Positions 1 through 9,961 of a DNA stretch of 64,000 nt are shown in pieces. This DNA is from Paramacrobiotus metropolitanus (lineage: Eukaryota > Tardigrada > Eutardigrada > Parachela > Macrobiotidae). The position numbers were made by a program, and so were the translations under genes. The DNA is taken from contig NW_026570309.1 in the NCBI RefSeq assembly GCF_019649055.1, forward strand, positions 310,001 to 374,000, given 5' to 3'. Position 1 is the stretch's first letter. Every line of letters starts with the position of its first letter. The notes beneath the pieces are model-generated. The model had not been told where the DNA came from. It did no database searches and saw only the letters and a list, made by a program, of their open reading frames with translations.

Positions 1-40
1 TAAATTTGGTTTTATTATTTTTCCTACAGTAGCCAACTTA

Positions 41-176
41 TTCAGCGTAAGCTGATGAAGATACGTATCTTACCAGGCTAATGGAAAATTTTTTTGGTAC
101 ATTTTGAAAATTCAGTGTAAGCTGATGAAGATATCTTACCAGGCTAATGGAAAATTTTTTTGGTACATTTTGAAAA
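41..176. repeat. Tandem duplication, two copies of 66-70 bp
   Basis: Positions 41-110 and 111-176 are near-identical head-to-tail copies, each starting TTCAG(C/T)GTAAGCTGATGAAG and ending TTTTGAAAA. The second copy lacks a 4-base CGTA present in the first and differs at one other base. The repeat lies in the intron before the kinase exon at 391. It looks like a recent local duplication. Confidence 0.9.
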
Positions 177-390
177 TTTTATACTTTTTTTGGTTTGATT
201 TTAAGTTGTGCATTAGCTTAACGGTATCCCGTAGCATCTTGCAGCATTATTGTGCATTAGCACCAGCAGCAGCATTGCTCCGTGTACTGATAGCACGACT
301 GTTTCTTCATTTTTATTCGTAGAAGCAGAAGTGTTACGCAGAATAATGCTGCGTCAAATTCTTGTTCGAAAGTAAACCTGTATATTATAG

Positions 391-940
391 GTTCCGTTGC
401 CGGTGTGCTGGATGGCACCGGAATCCATCATTCCCGGTCGTGGAGTCTTCACCACGCTGAGCGATGTATGGTCATTTGGCGTGGTTCTGTGGGAAATATT
501 CTCCTTGGGCGGTATTCCATATGCTAGTGAGTTTCCTAACGGGATCTTCTACACACAGTTTTGCCAATTCCTTCAAGAAGGTCAACGACTAAGTATACCG
601 GAATTATGCCCAGAATCAATGTAAGAGCCTTCCGGAGCGCGGTCGCCTGACTTTTTACGAATTTTTTACGCCTCTTCTTGACAGCGCGGTACTGATGACA
701 AATTGTTGGTCCTTCCCTGCTGTGGATCGACCTGGTTTTTCCAGTTTAAGGCAAAGTATAGAAGCGCTACTGCCGATCGCGGACAGGAATCGGTATATTG
801 CTTTTGATATGGAAAATGAGAAGCTGAACAACGGCATCAATAGCCTGGCCGATGGTTCCAGCTCAACCGGTTCTTCGCCCAGATTTTTGGCATCTGGTCA
901 AATTGTCGTGAAGATCGATTTACCGGAAACCTCGCATTAG
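391..940 (+). CDS. Receptor tyrosine kinase, C-terminal kinase-lobe exons (5' part outside window)
   Basis: Two exons encode the end of a tyrosine kinase catalytic domain. Exon 391-620 starts after an AG acceptor and ends at AT|gtaaga (phase 2). Exon 685-940 continues in frame to a TAG. Visible motifs are CWMAPES (end of activation segment and APE), [14 protein letters not shown] (subdomain IX) and [13 protein letters not shown] (the CWxxxxxxRPxF of subdomain XI), followed by a Ser-rich tail of about 50 residues. The first kinase-lobe and HRD exons must lie upstream of the window. The 230-bp exon has a same-length, same-phase partner at 11253-11482, so the two loci are paralogues. WMAPE after the activation loop favours a receptor-type tyrosine kinase. 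The extracellular domain and subfamily cannot be told. Confidence 0.8.
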
Positions 941-1935
941 GGCATTTGGCGCTCGATTCTTTGCCATTTTTTTGCCTTGTTTGTAATTCGCGTCTGTCGG
1001 ATGCAGCCAGTTTTAGGCCATATATAGCAAGCAATAGCTTCCGATCAGCAATTCTAACGTTTAGCACTTTATTCCAGTTTCCTAATAATACGAACCGTAA
1101 TTATCTTTTAACGTCCTGATCACAAATTAGTTGGTGGCTGGGTTACGTTTATCTGACCGGACCGTCAATATCCATAGCAAATCGCAAGTGAGGGCAGATT
1201 TGCAACTAGTATATGCGGGCCACATCGTTTATCAGGGTTTATCAGGGTTATCAGTCAGAAGACAGCGACGAAGTGGATTACATAGTAGACCTTGCACAGG
1301 ATTATTGGCTGAAGCTACGATGTAAAATTTTGTCAGTACAAATTTACAAAAAAACTGATATGGTTATTGCAGTCCGATAAATTTTGTATGACCTTGCGTT
1401 AATCAGAACGGCAATTGTCACTAAAGAATCTAGCAAACGGTTCAGAACATTATTTAACCGTCTGTTAATGTAAGCAGAAAATATTTATTCCCATTAAGCA
1501 CTAGGACAATTCGATCAGAACAGAATCTGTAGAAGTACAGATCATTTCACTATTCAGTATTGCATTGATGAAGTAAAATATTCACATGGCGTAGACGAAT
1601 GATCATTGGCCAGATTTCGCAGATCAGGTTGAACACCACGGAAAACATTCACCGGCACCCTATCCAGATTCCAGGGACTCCAGGGTATGAAAGAGCAGAA
1701 TATTACACGCATCCTCTGTCTACGCTGAAAACACCTTCGCATTCTATCATTCTATTCATTGCATTCTGGTGCCATATGATTCAAAATGAGGAGGCATATG
1801 TGTTGGCAGCCAACTGGCAGCCGTAGATGATATTAAATATCATCTACGGTAACAAACCAAGATAAAATTTTTATCTTGGTCTGTTACCAGTTCCTCAATG
1901 GTGAATCCGCTGAGTCATTATCGTTACAGTGTTAG
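941..1935. other. Intergenic, no gene seen; paired hairpins at 1821-1887
   Basis: I see no convincing coding exon here. Near the right end are two adjacent inverted repeats. One is the near-perfect palindrome CCGTAGATGAT/ATCATCTACGG (1821-1849). The other is GTAACA-ACCAAGATAA paired with TTATCTTGGT-TGTTAC (about 1849-1887). They could be part of a small element or simple palindromes. Function is unknown. Confidence 0.5.
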
Positions 1936-1986
1936 GTGTGGGAGTCGCACACCAATTTTTTGGAAAAATGCATTCCGAATAAATAC

Positions 1987-3024
1987 ATGTACGATGCGCA
2001 GAATCTGGTCTGCTTTTCCAATACAGCACAAAGCGCCATGAACCAAACTAACAAAATGCCCGCTGTTACCAATACAACTTCACCATCATTGATCACACAA
2101 TCACCATTTTGGGGCATCTTTTCAGTGTCCATTCTCGTCATAACGATTGTCGGAATCTTGTCGAATTTGCTGATCCTGATATTGTTACTAAAATCTAATC
2201 CCGGACAAACGCCGTTCAACATGTACCTCATCAATCTGATTTTAGCCAACTTTTTGCATTTTATCACCGCGGCACCTTTGGATCTGAGCACGACATTAAT
2301 GGGCAACTGGCCGCTAAATTACGCCGCCTGTACATTCTGCCTATACGCCGGCTACATCATCAACGCGGCCATCCCGCACAGCCACATGTTGGTCACCCTC
2401 AACCGTATCTGGGCCGTAACCTTTCCTGTCAGCTACCGGCACTATCATACCGGAGCCATGGCTGCCAGCCTTTGCCTGGCTATGTGGCTGTACATTCACG
2501 CGCTGCTGCCGCCGCAATTGATTCGTGATGCATTGTATTATCGTTTTCAGCAGAATGTGCCATTTTGCTGGCTGAATGCGGAACATCCGGCACAGTGGCG
2601 GCTGGTGCTCTTCACCGAGTTCTGGTGCTACATTGTACCGCAGACCGTAATGTTTACCGGTTATCCGTACATTATGTACAAACGCCGTCGGCGTTTGCAG
2701 TTTTCAGCAGAGCGACGGGACGGTACACAGCCTAGCGGGACGACAAACCCTCCTGCGTCAAAGAACCTGGTGGCCGCGCCAGCTAGTCGCCCATCCACCG
2801 GCTACAGAGTGCTGACCATCCTGACTTTAACGGCATTTGTCTGTTGGATTCCCAGCATGGTGTACTTCAAACTGAATTTATTGAACGGATATCAGAGTGC
2901 TCTTTTCTATCAAGTGGGCGGGACAATGGTGTTACTGCAGGCTGCAGCCGACCCATTGTACATCGCCCTCAGCGTAAAAGGCATTCGTGCAATATTGAAG
3001 ACCATGATTTGCTGTGGAACATAG
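1987..3024 (+). CDS. Class-A-like G-protein-coupled receptor, single exon
   Basis: An uninterrupted reading frame encodes a seven-transmembrane receptor. The frame is open from 1936, but ATG codons are at 1987 and 2038; 2038 is closest to a normal N-terminus and begins with N-glycosylation sequons (NQT, NTT). TM1 carries the class-A Asn (GILSNLLILILLL). TM2 holds NLILANFLHF. TM3 ends in TLNRIWAVTFPVSY, where NRIW stands in place of DRY. TM6 has the FVCWIP version of CWxP. TM7 ends DPLYIAL in place of NPxxY. A basic loop 3 (YKRRRRLQF) follows TM5. The altered DRY and NPxxY motifs are shared with the two-exon cluster at 36.8-54.1 kb, but this gene is intronless and clearly more distant. Ligand unknown. 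Confidence 0.8.
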   Translation: MYDAQNLVCFSNTAQSAMNQTNKMPAVTNTTSPSLITQSPFWGIFSVSILVITIVGILSNLLILILLLKSNPGQTPFNMYLINLILANFLHFITAAPLDLSTTLMGNWPLNYAACTFCLYAGYIINAAIPHSHMLVTLNRIWAVTFPVSYRHYHTGAMAASLCLAMWLYIHALLPPQLIRDALYYRFQQNVPFCWLNAEHPAQWRLVLFTEFWCYIVPQTVMFTGYPYIMYKRRRRLQFSAERRDGTQPSGTTNPPASKNLVAAPASRPSTGYRVLTILTLTAFVCWIPSMVYFKLNLLNGYQSALFYQVGGTMVLLQAAADPLYIALSVKGIRAILKTMICCGT

Positions 3025-3753
3025 TTCTGGCCGTCAGGATCTCAGGTTTCTGCCCGGGCTAAATGAGAAGAAGGCAGTGGTCGAACAGTATCGAGGCAAA
3101 GATGGATTTCGAATGCAAGTGGCGGCTTTGCGGACTATGTTTCACCGTCGGGCGTCATACACTTGGCTTTGCTACATGTCGTTGCACCTCTATGTACTTC
3201 ATATGCCTGTTCAGTGATATTGTATCATGTAACGATGTAGCAAAGTTTTCATGCAAAACATATCGAGTGTATTGTATACAAGACGTATCTGTTGCGATCG
3301 ACTGCAATATTACTTATCAGTTTTATTAAAATGTCCGGCTGTTGCATAATGTACTGCGCCACAGGCTCATGCAGTGCTGGTTAAGGGCATGCGCGGCACA
3401 ACCGACAATTTGCTGACCGCTATCTTGCTGACTGTGCACAGAACGAGGTGTTCTACTTCTTGTGGACAGTGAAGTCTGTTTCTTGCTGACATTATTTCGT
3501 TATAGGAGCGCACCCTTTTGCCGACTGTACATAACCCACCAAAATAAGAGCATTGTGGAGAAAGGAGAAGAATTTACGCTTTCACAGCTCTGATTTTTGG
3601 AATATGCGGACTCCAGGCAGCTACTACATACCAAATGCCAGAAACTGCTAGCGGTTCAGAATATACCAAGGATCACCGTCTAAGTCTTTAAAAGTTAATG
3701 GCAACTGGAAACAGAAAACAAGGTCGTATACTCCGGTTCTTTAGACAATGCAG
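3025..3753. other. Intergenic, nothing recognised
   Basis: Short frames occur but none has a recognisable motif, good splice context or a paralogue elsewhere in the window. It separates the convergent GPCR and gustatory-receptor-like genes. Confidence 0.5.
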
Positions 3754-5778
3754 TTATAGTTTACCGACATTTGAAGTATTAGTCACATTTTGGAGTAAAA
3801 TTAAGATTTCCTCCTTAGAGATGCTTTTATTTTCCAACTGATCCATGATTAGGACGTAAGTTATCATCCCGCCGATTAACTAAAAAGGAATGCAAGGTAT
3901 TGGGTAATCCCGTAACGAGCACAAAACGCTTGAGCACGGCTCACGTCTCAAACACTTTGTTTCATTACCTTCGCAAGCTGAGCATAGCTAGAGCATTTTG
4001 CTAACATTTACAGACGTACAGATATATAATCATTAGTAGTACAAAAGGGTTAGTTAGTTGGGGAATAGGCGAATAGCTAACTTACAGTTGCCACAAACTG
4101 ACGATTTACAGTGAAGAATCCACCAACTTGAAACGCCACGTTCACCGACCCGACCCGTCTGATGTAAAAATCAAGTATGCGATCGGTATTTGATTCCGGT
4201 GCGTCTGCGGCGATATCCCGTAGAGACTCTTTAATTTTATCGGCCTGAAAATTGGCAAAACAATGGATTCGTTTTGATTCGAATGATGCTGCTACGTGTA
4301 TGATAAAGGTACGGTGGAAAACCTTGGAAACTATGCTTTTGCATTTATTCGCCCAGTTGGAGCATTCACGCAAGCACACCCGGTCTAAACTTGCCTGTTT
4401 CCTTACCATTTCGCTGGTCGTCGACTATTTCTGTAGATCTGAATCATCTGATCTCGTAAACGTTGTACTTGTTTGTTAAACGATTTTTAAAAATACAGTT
4501 TGACTTCAAAGATTGATTGTTTTTATACTAACTTAACATGCAAAGAAAATTTCGGGCGTAAACAATCGCAGGAGTGAGGAGACAAAAGTAGAGCCTATTC
4601 TGTCTTTGGCAAGCCAGAAACTTCGAATTCGACACTATCACGGTATAACGATGCGCGCTTCGAACCACGCTTGATTTTTCTACGCATGACCAAGTTTCGC
4701 CTGTTTTTCCGTCAACAGGACCCGGTAAGTAATTTTAAATCCTAATATTACCTGCTCGAGCACGTAAACCAGGGTCCATGTGCCGAAAACAGCGCAAAAC
4801 ACCAGCATTAGAACATTTTGCGGCAGAACAGGTATTCCAAACCTTACTCGATCAATGTACGTAAGCAGCGTAAAAATCTGATGAGCGTAGACCAGCAGCA
4901 AGTTGAATGATGACAGTTTGCCCAATTGGCGTACAATCCGGGAAAGATTCACATGATCAGTCACAATGGTCTCAATTTCTGCCACATGTTTTACACCAGT
5001 TAACTGGCTGTTCATTCTGCTGAAGCATACTCCAACCGCGAAGCAGACCACCATCGCAATCGACTGAATTAAATAAAACACCAAGTCCATAATGAACTGA
5101 TTGACCAGTTGAAGGTTATTAAACAAATGCAGAGCAAGCGACGTTACTGGCAGTCGATACAGTTGTCCAAGAAAGTGTAAAGATCTAATACTCCCTGTAC
5201 TGCTCCAAAGGGTGGCAATCAAGTAACCGGCACCGAACGTGGTGCATGTGTGGATGAATAAGGTAAATAAAATGATGACAGTTTTATCGCGCAGCTGCAG
5301 GTACTTTGTGCAGTACGGTCCCGTTTGACGAATGGCTGCTACGTAGTTAGCATAGACACAGTGGAAGTGTACTACGCTAAGGAAGCGAGTAACTGTCCGC
5401 TGGAGATCGGTGATGAAGTTTAGGAGCGCGCCATTCTCAGTGTTGAATTGTGACAGCGAAATTCTCATGTAAAATGAACCAATCGTGCCGACGCAGTAAG
5501 GTGCTAACAAGCTTATTGCCCACATTAAACGTAAACCTTTCCATACCCGGGGGAGATTTCCTGTGCCCGATTTTCGCAAACCGGAGAGGATGCCATATCC
5601 TGCCATGGTACAAAAGGCCAACCATGGTTGTACCAGTTTTTCGAGAAATGTTAAAGCATGCGTAAAATGCACTAAACGGGCAAGCATGTTATGCCAGTTG
5701 TGCGAATCTGCCCATAGAAAAGCGATACCTTTCAGCAATAAACGAAAAGCTACTAGAACCCCGGATGATGACGGCTAA
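3754..5778 (-). CDS. Gustatory-receptor-like 7TM chemoreceptor (insect-type Gr), 5' exon missing
   Basis: Three exons are read on the minus strand. The large exon is open from an ATTAG acceptor at about 5778 to about 4690 and encodes about six hydrophobic segments, including LVYAHQIFTLLTYIDRVRFG. The second exon ends at 4086 (GCAACT|gtaagt) and carries GGFFTVNRQFVAT, matching the (G)xFxxxxxLL block just before the last helix of insect Gr proteins. The last exon, 3879-3754, starts after a TTTTTTAG acceptor, is phase 0 and reads MITYVLIMDQLE, the TYxxxxxQ signature of Gr TM7, then a short tail and TAA. The join between the first and second exons is uncertain: the second may start near 4423 after AATAG, and the best donor on the large exon is unclear. 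No ATG opens the large exon, so an upstream 5' exon is likely. The expected function is ligand-gated ion-channel chemosensing in sensory membranes; ligand unknown. Confidence 0.65.
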
Positions 5779-7019
5779 TGGTTAATTTTGGAATTAAAGT
5801 AGTTTGCGCTGGAATCAGAATAGAAAACCAGAATTTTATTGCTGGGCAATCCGGCAGTGCGCCAATATAATTTAGCAAATGTCCTTATGTACATTGATTT
5901 TGCTAAAGCCTTCACATGCGCCATTAAAATTTATACGTACTCGTAAAACAGATTATGAAAGTATGTAGCTTTGCCTAATGTCGGTTACAGAGACGCAGAA
6001 TAAGCAATATCACTACTGTAGTGTCTACTGAAGTACGCACGAAGGCTGACAGAGCTAACAAGTAACTGCACTGGTACCAGAAAAATCTGATCGTTCTTCC
6101 ATGAGCGGCTGATTGAAGGACTCTATAACTCTCGTGAGAGCTTGCGTTGTGTTTATACAATTCTGTAGCATAGCTTCTACACAGTCTACTCTACACAGAA
6201 CTCAGAAATTAAAAATGCTTGTTAAAGGCAATGTTATGCTAGAAAGGTTATACAACTCAGAGGTTTGGTCTGTCGGCACTGAATACCTCTTGCAACTCCT
6301 GCTTATAAAGCTCCTTGACAACCTTTTAAACTGGAGTACAACAGTCTCATGAGAGCTCGAGTTGTTATTTTTGTTTCGATAGCCTCAACTGATAACTTCT
6401 GCTTTAAAGCTTCCCGATATCACAACCTTTCCAAGATTCGTCTGACAGTAAGCGTACGCAGATGCATAATTGTACTCGGTATCCTCTGGTTTGTTTTCTC
6501 GGTGCATACTTTTTTGGCAACAGAATAAGCAAATATATATGTATTCAGATATCGCCGTGCGGCATTAGATTTGCTCTACATATCGGAACAGAGGCAGCCG
6601 ACACCCGGTCAGGACTTACCGCACCGTGCGTTAAATTTTTCGAGATTAAACGAAACTTTTATTCTGGCATAAATTTCGCTACGATTCAATACAGCTTTAT
6701 TGTCTGTATTGTCTTGCGTATACTATCGCTGTTGATTAGTGATATCTGTGCAATCTGCGTCACATCAGTTAATAATATAATAATATAAGAACCGGTAGTA
6801 AGTACCGTAGTGTACCTATTTGAGCTACTGCAACGTAAGTATATCTTGGGAAAGAACAGCTACAGTTTGCAGCTATCAAAGCTTGTTGGTGTCACGCGTG
6901 CCAGGCGAGAGACTGCGGCAATCAATGACAGATAATATTATGTACACTACAGGTTCATGATTTCATCAGACTCACCTAAAGGCAGGCGCTAATCCAACAA
7001 GGTAGCCAAACACTTCCGC
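5779..7019. other. Intergenic, no gene recognised
   Basis: The stretch is AT-rich with only short frames. I see no splice-supported exon or repeat structure of note. The first exon of the gustatory-receptor-like gene may be hidden near its left side. Confidence 0.4.
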
Positions 7020-7867
7020 TAGAGCCCTGCACGAGCAGCAAAAGTGCTGCTCAACTCGCTCGTTTCTGCTTTTTTAAACTTCCTGCTCGCTCAACTCGCT
7101 CGCTCCCAAACCGCCGCTCGCTCAACTCGCTCGTTTTCCAATTTTTCTTTGTTTCCGCTCGCTCAACTCGCTCGTAATTTTATTTTGGCAAATCGGCTCG
7201 CTCGTGAGATCGGCAAAAATTTACGTAATTTACGTATCAATTTTTTTGCACGAATTACTTATACCAAACGTTTCACCAACACAAAGACTCAGTAAGTGTA
7301 ATTGGATGTTCAGAGACAGTCACTTATATCTCCATACTGGTAGTCCGTTTCATTACAGTTTTTCATTTTTTCGCTAATACATTTCTCTAATTTTCAACTG
7401 GATGTAGTTTTCTTAATTTAGCCTGAAATAAATACATAATTATAATAGAATGCTAAAAAATTAAAATGCACCTTTCTCAGGAAGCATTCAACTGATTCAT
7501 AAACCCGTCAAATAATGTTTTTGTTATCTACGAGTACAAAATATCAAAGGTTAGTCCTGAGTCCCAACCGGTCTAGGAAAGTTAGGAAATCACTTCGCGC
7601 GAAGCGCGAAGGTGACGGTCGTTTAAGACCTTTTCAGGTCGGTCAATATAATTTTGTACTAGAAACTTCTCCAGTTCGCACAATGTAAGCCTGTAGGCTC
7701 GCGATCGCTCGCACCTGACCATCCCGCTCGCTCGGCTCGCTCGCAATTTTTTTTCTATTGCTCAGCTCGTTTGCAAATTCGCAAAACGACGCCTGCTCGC
7801 TCGAAGTGCTCGCGAGCGCCGAGCGCTCGTGAGCCGAGCCGAGCGGCTCGGCTCGTGCAGGGCTCTA
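7020..7867. mobile_element. Non-autonomous hAT-type DNA transposon with 8-bp target duplication
   Basis: The element begins TAGAGCCCTGCACGAGC (7020-7036) and ends with its exact reverse complement (7851-7867), a perfect 17-bp terminal inverted repeat. It is bounded by the 8-bp direct repeat ACTTCCGC at 7012-7019 and 7868-7875. An 8-bp duplication with a TAGAG-type terminus fits the hAT superfamily. Inside, both ends are packed with subterminal repeats of the motif CGCTCGCTCAACTCGCTCG (about 7040-7205, with related arrays at 7690-7850), as expected for transposase-binding arrays. At 848 bp and with no transposase frame, it would need a transposase supplied in trans. Confidence 0.85.
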
Positions 7868-8094
7868 ACTTCCGCTACGCCAAACTAATACGGGTAAATA
7901 GATCCGGTATGATATCGCGCTACTTTGACAGAAGGAAGTGATAATGCTGATTACTCCGGGCTCACAAGAGCGCCCTCTGACTAGCTTAAAATAATATTGC
8001 ATAAGACCGTAAGAGTCCATAAGCAAGCAGAAACCATCAGATGCCGGAAAGTTTACCGTGCTAGTAAATTTTGAGACTACGAAGCCAGCTAACC

Positions 8095-9630
8095 ATGAAA
8101 GAAGAAAACTGCACCGACATGCATATCGTGCGCAGGTCAGAATGGAGTTTATATAGAGCGGCCGATGGACTGCCGGCGTTGCCGTTACCGACGGACTACA
8201 TGGTGTATACGCATACCTTTGGAACAGCATGTTTTGACCGCGATTCCTGCGTGTCGATCATCCGAGAAATTCAGAATTATCACATGGCCAAGGCTTTCAA
8301 TTATTCCGAAATAGGCTACAAGTATGTAATGATTCTTTTGACTGTAGTGTAGCAGGGACTGGTACCAGTGCACCTAATAAATGCATGGACTTCCATATAA
8401 GTTTGTTGTTTTATAGTTTTCTAATTGGAGGAGACGGGATAGTGTACGAAGGACGTGGTTGGCATACCAAAGGAGTTTTCAAAGCTGACATCCATCGTGA
8501 TGGGATTGGAGTGGCATTCATCGGAAAGTTATCCTCTGAAGGTAGTAACATCTGCGCCGTTTTGCAAAAACAATTGTAAAAATCGCATTGTACAGCCCTG
8601 CTCAGCCAAGTTGGGGGAGTTTAGTTAAATAATTTATACATTATCTGTATACACTGTTTTGTTTCTTATTTGCAGTTTTCTAGTGTAACTTTTTACTGCA
8701 AATTCGTTTATTTCAAAACCGGTACCCTTCGGTGTGCCAGTAGGGAGCCGAGCACTGGTTAAGGGGGTTGGGTAGTGGTCACTTTTAGGATGTTTACAAC
8801 TGTCCCTCTGTAGAACACACCAGCAGATATATTTACGAGAGATTTTTTGGAAACTGTTCAGTGAACCAAAGACTGTCAGGTATGCGGTAACAAAAAAATC
8901 TAGCGCAACCAGTGCTCGAGCTACCCACGAAACAACGTGCACCTGCCATAGGCTTCTATGTTAAGAAGTACCTGTTGAAGAATGCGGTTGCCAAGCGCAC
9001 AGACCTAGGTAACTTCAAGTTGATTTTATCCATGGGTAAAACATGGATCATGTAAAGGATTTTCATGTTACGGCGGTCATAAATTTCCCAGACGGAGAAA
9101 CAGGATGACCGGAGGAACAGAAGAAAAGAAATTTTAAACACGACTACTGCTACCAAGTTGGGTGGGTTGAGCCGCTTTTTTTCTCTGGCCTACTCTGATT
9201 ATGACTTCACTATTATCCGGCAAGCGTTCTCAAAGTAAAACCTCCAAGCGCAAAAGACGTCGGAGACCCACGGGAACCAAGAAAAAATTAAATAAGAAAG
9301 TATTTTATGACGGCTGACCAATGCTAATTTTTTGAAAAAACTGCCCCAACTTGGCTGAGCAGGGCTGTAATTAAGCTTGTTTAAAAGCATATTCCTCAGA
9401 GATATGGTATCAACGGGCGAAATTTTTTGCCCTTGTTTGTAGGAGACTGCAACGGATTTACGTATGCTGCGGCGGCCTCAGCACATAAGTTACTGAACTG
9501 TGCGATCGGCAACGGGTTTTTACGTACACAAAACCAGTCAGGATCGGTGCTGCCGTTATTAATAAATCCATCTCTGAAGGAATATATTCTCAATCCAGCA
9601 GCCTTAAGATGTACGGTTCTTATATCTTGA
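8095..9630 (+). CDS. Peptidoglycan recognition protein-like (PGRP / amidase_2 fold), probably non-catalytic
   Basis: Three exons (8095-8321, 8417-8541, 9443-9630) join in frame to 179 aa, close to the size of a single PGRP domain. Exon 1 has VRRSEW (the usual WGA-type start) and ends REIQNYHMA...SEIGY. Exon 2 reads NFLIGGDGIVYEGRGWHTKG and DGIGVAFIGK, the PGRP core. In amidase PGRPs the segment before the first helix reads HHT with a zinc-binding His; here it reads THT. The C-terminal GHRQ...PT-CPG region that carries the other ligands is replaced by unrelated sequence, so hydrolysis is unlikely and recognition is more plausible. No signal peptide is visible at the chosen ATG, so the protein is cytosolic or a 5' exon is missing. 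Intron 2 contains a MITE (8593-9367). Confidence 0.8.
8593..9367. mobile_element. MITE-like element inside PGRP intron 2
   Basis: CAGCCCTGCTCAGCCAAG at 8593 is matched by its reverse complement ending at 9367; the perfect inverted repeat, including the flanking A and T, spans about 25 bp. Both ends are bordered by TA, consistent with a Tc1/mariner-like TA target site, and no longer duplication is visible. The 775-bp interior has no intact transposase frame. The outer CAGCCCTGC resembles the GAGCCCTGC of the hAT element at 7020, so a hAT origin with a lost target duplication is an alternative. Confidence 0.7.
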
Positions 9631-9961
9631 GCTTACAAGCATAAATAAAGCATGACATTCATAAGAAACGTATGGATCTTGGCTTACTAGTAACATCACG
9701 CTAGGCACGTTCGTATGGTAATCAGTCCGATGCTTATTTAACAAGGTTCGACATTTTTTTAACCTCTACGTACTTTTGCCTCTATGTACTTACGAACTGT
9801 ACCCCAAACTTTTAACCAAATTTCCTAGATGGAAACCCAGCATGTTCAGAAGCGGTTATCAGCAGAGAGGTTTCTAGTTCGCATCAGTTTCAAAGTAGGG
9901 TTGCTTTCCGCTCAAGTTTCTTGAAAATATATGCTCAGGTGTTGCCTTTTATACGCTTTAG

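Noticed and set aside
9830-9938. Possible extracellular exon upstream of the kinase TM exon
   Set aside because: The frame is open, but its phase does not match the TM exon and no domain motif is visible.
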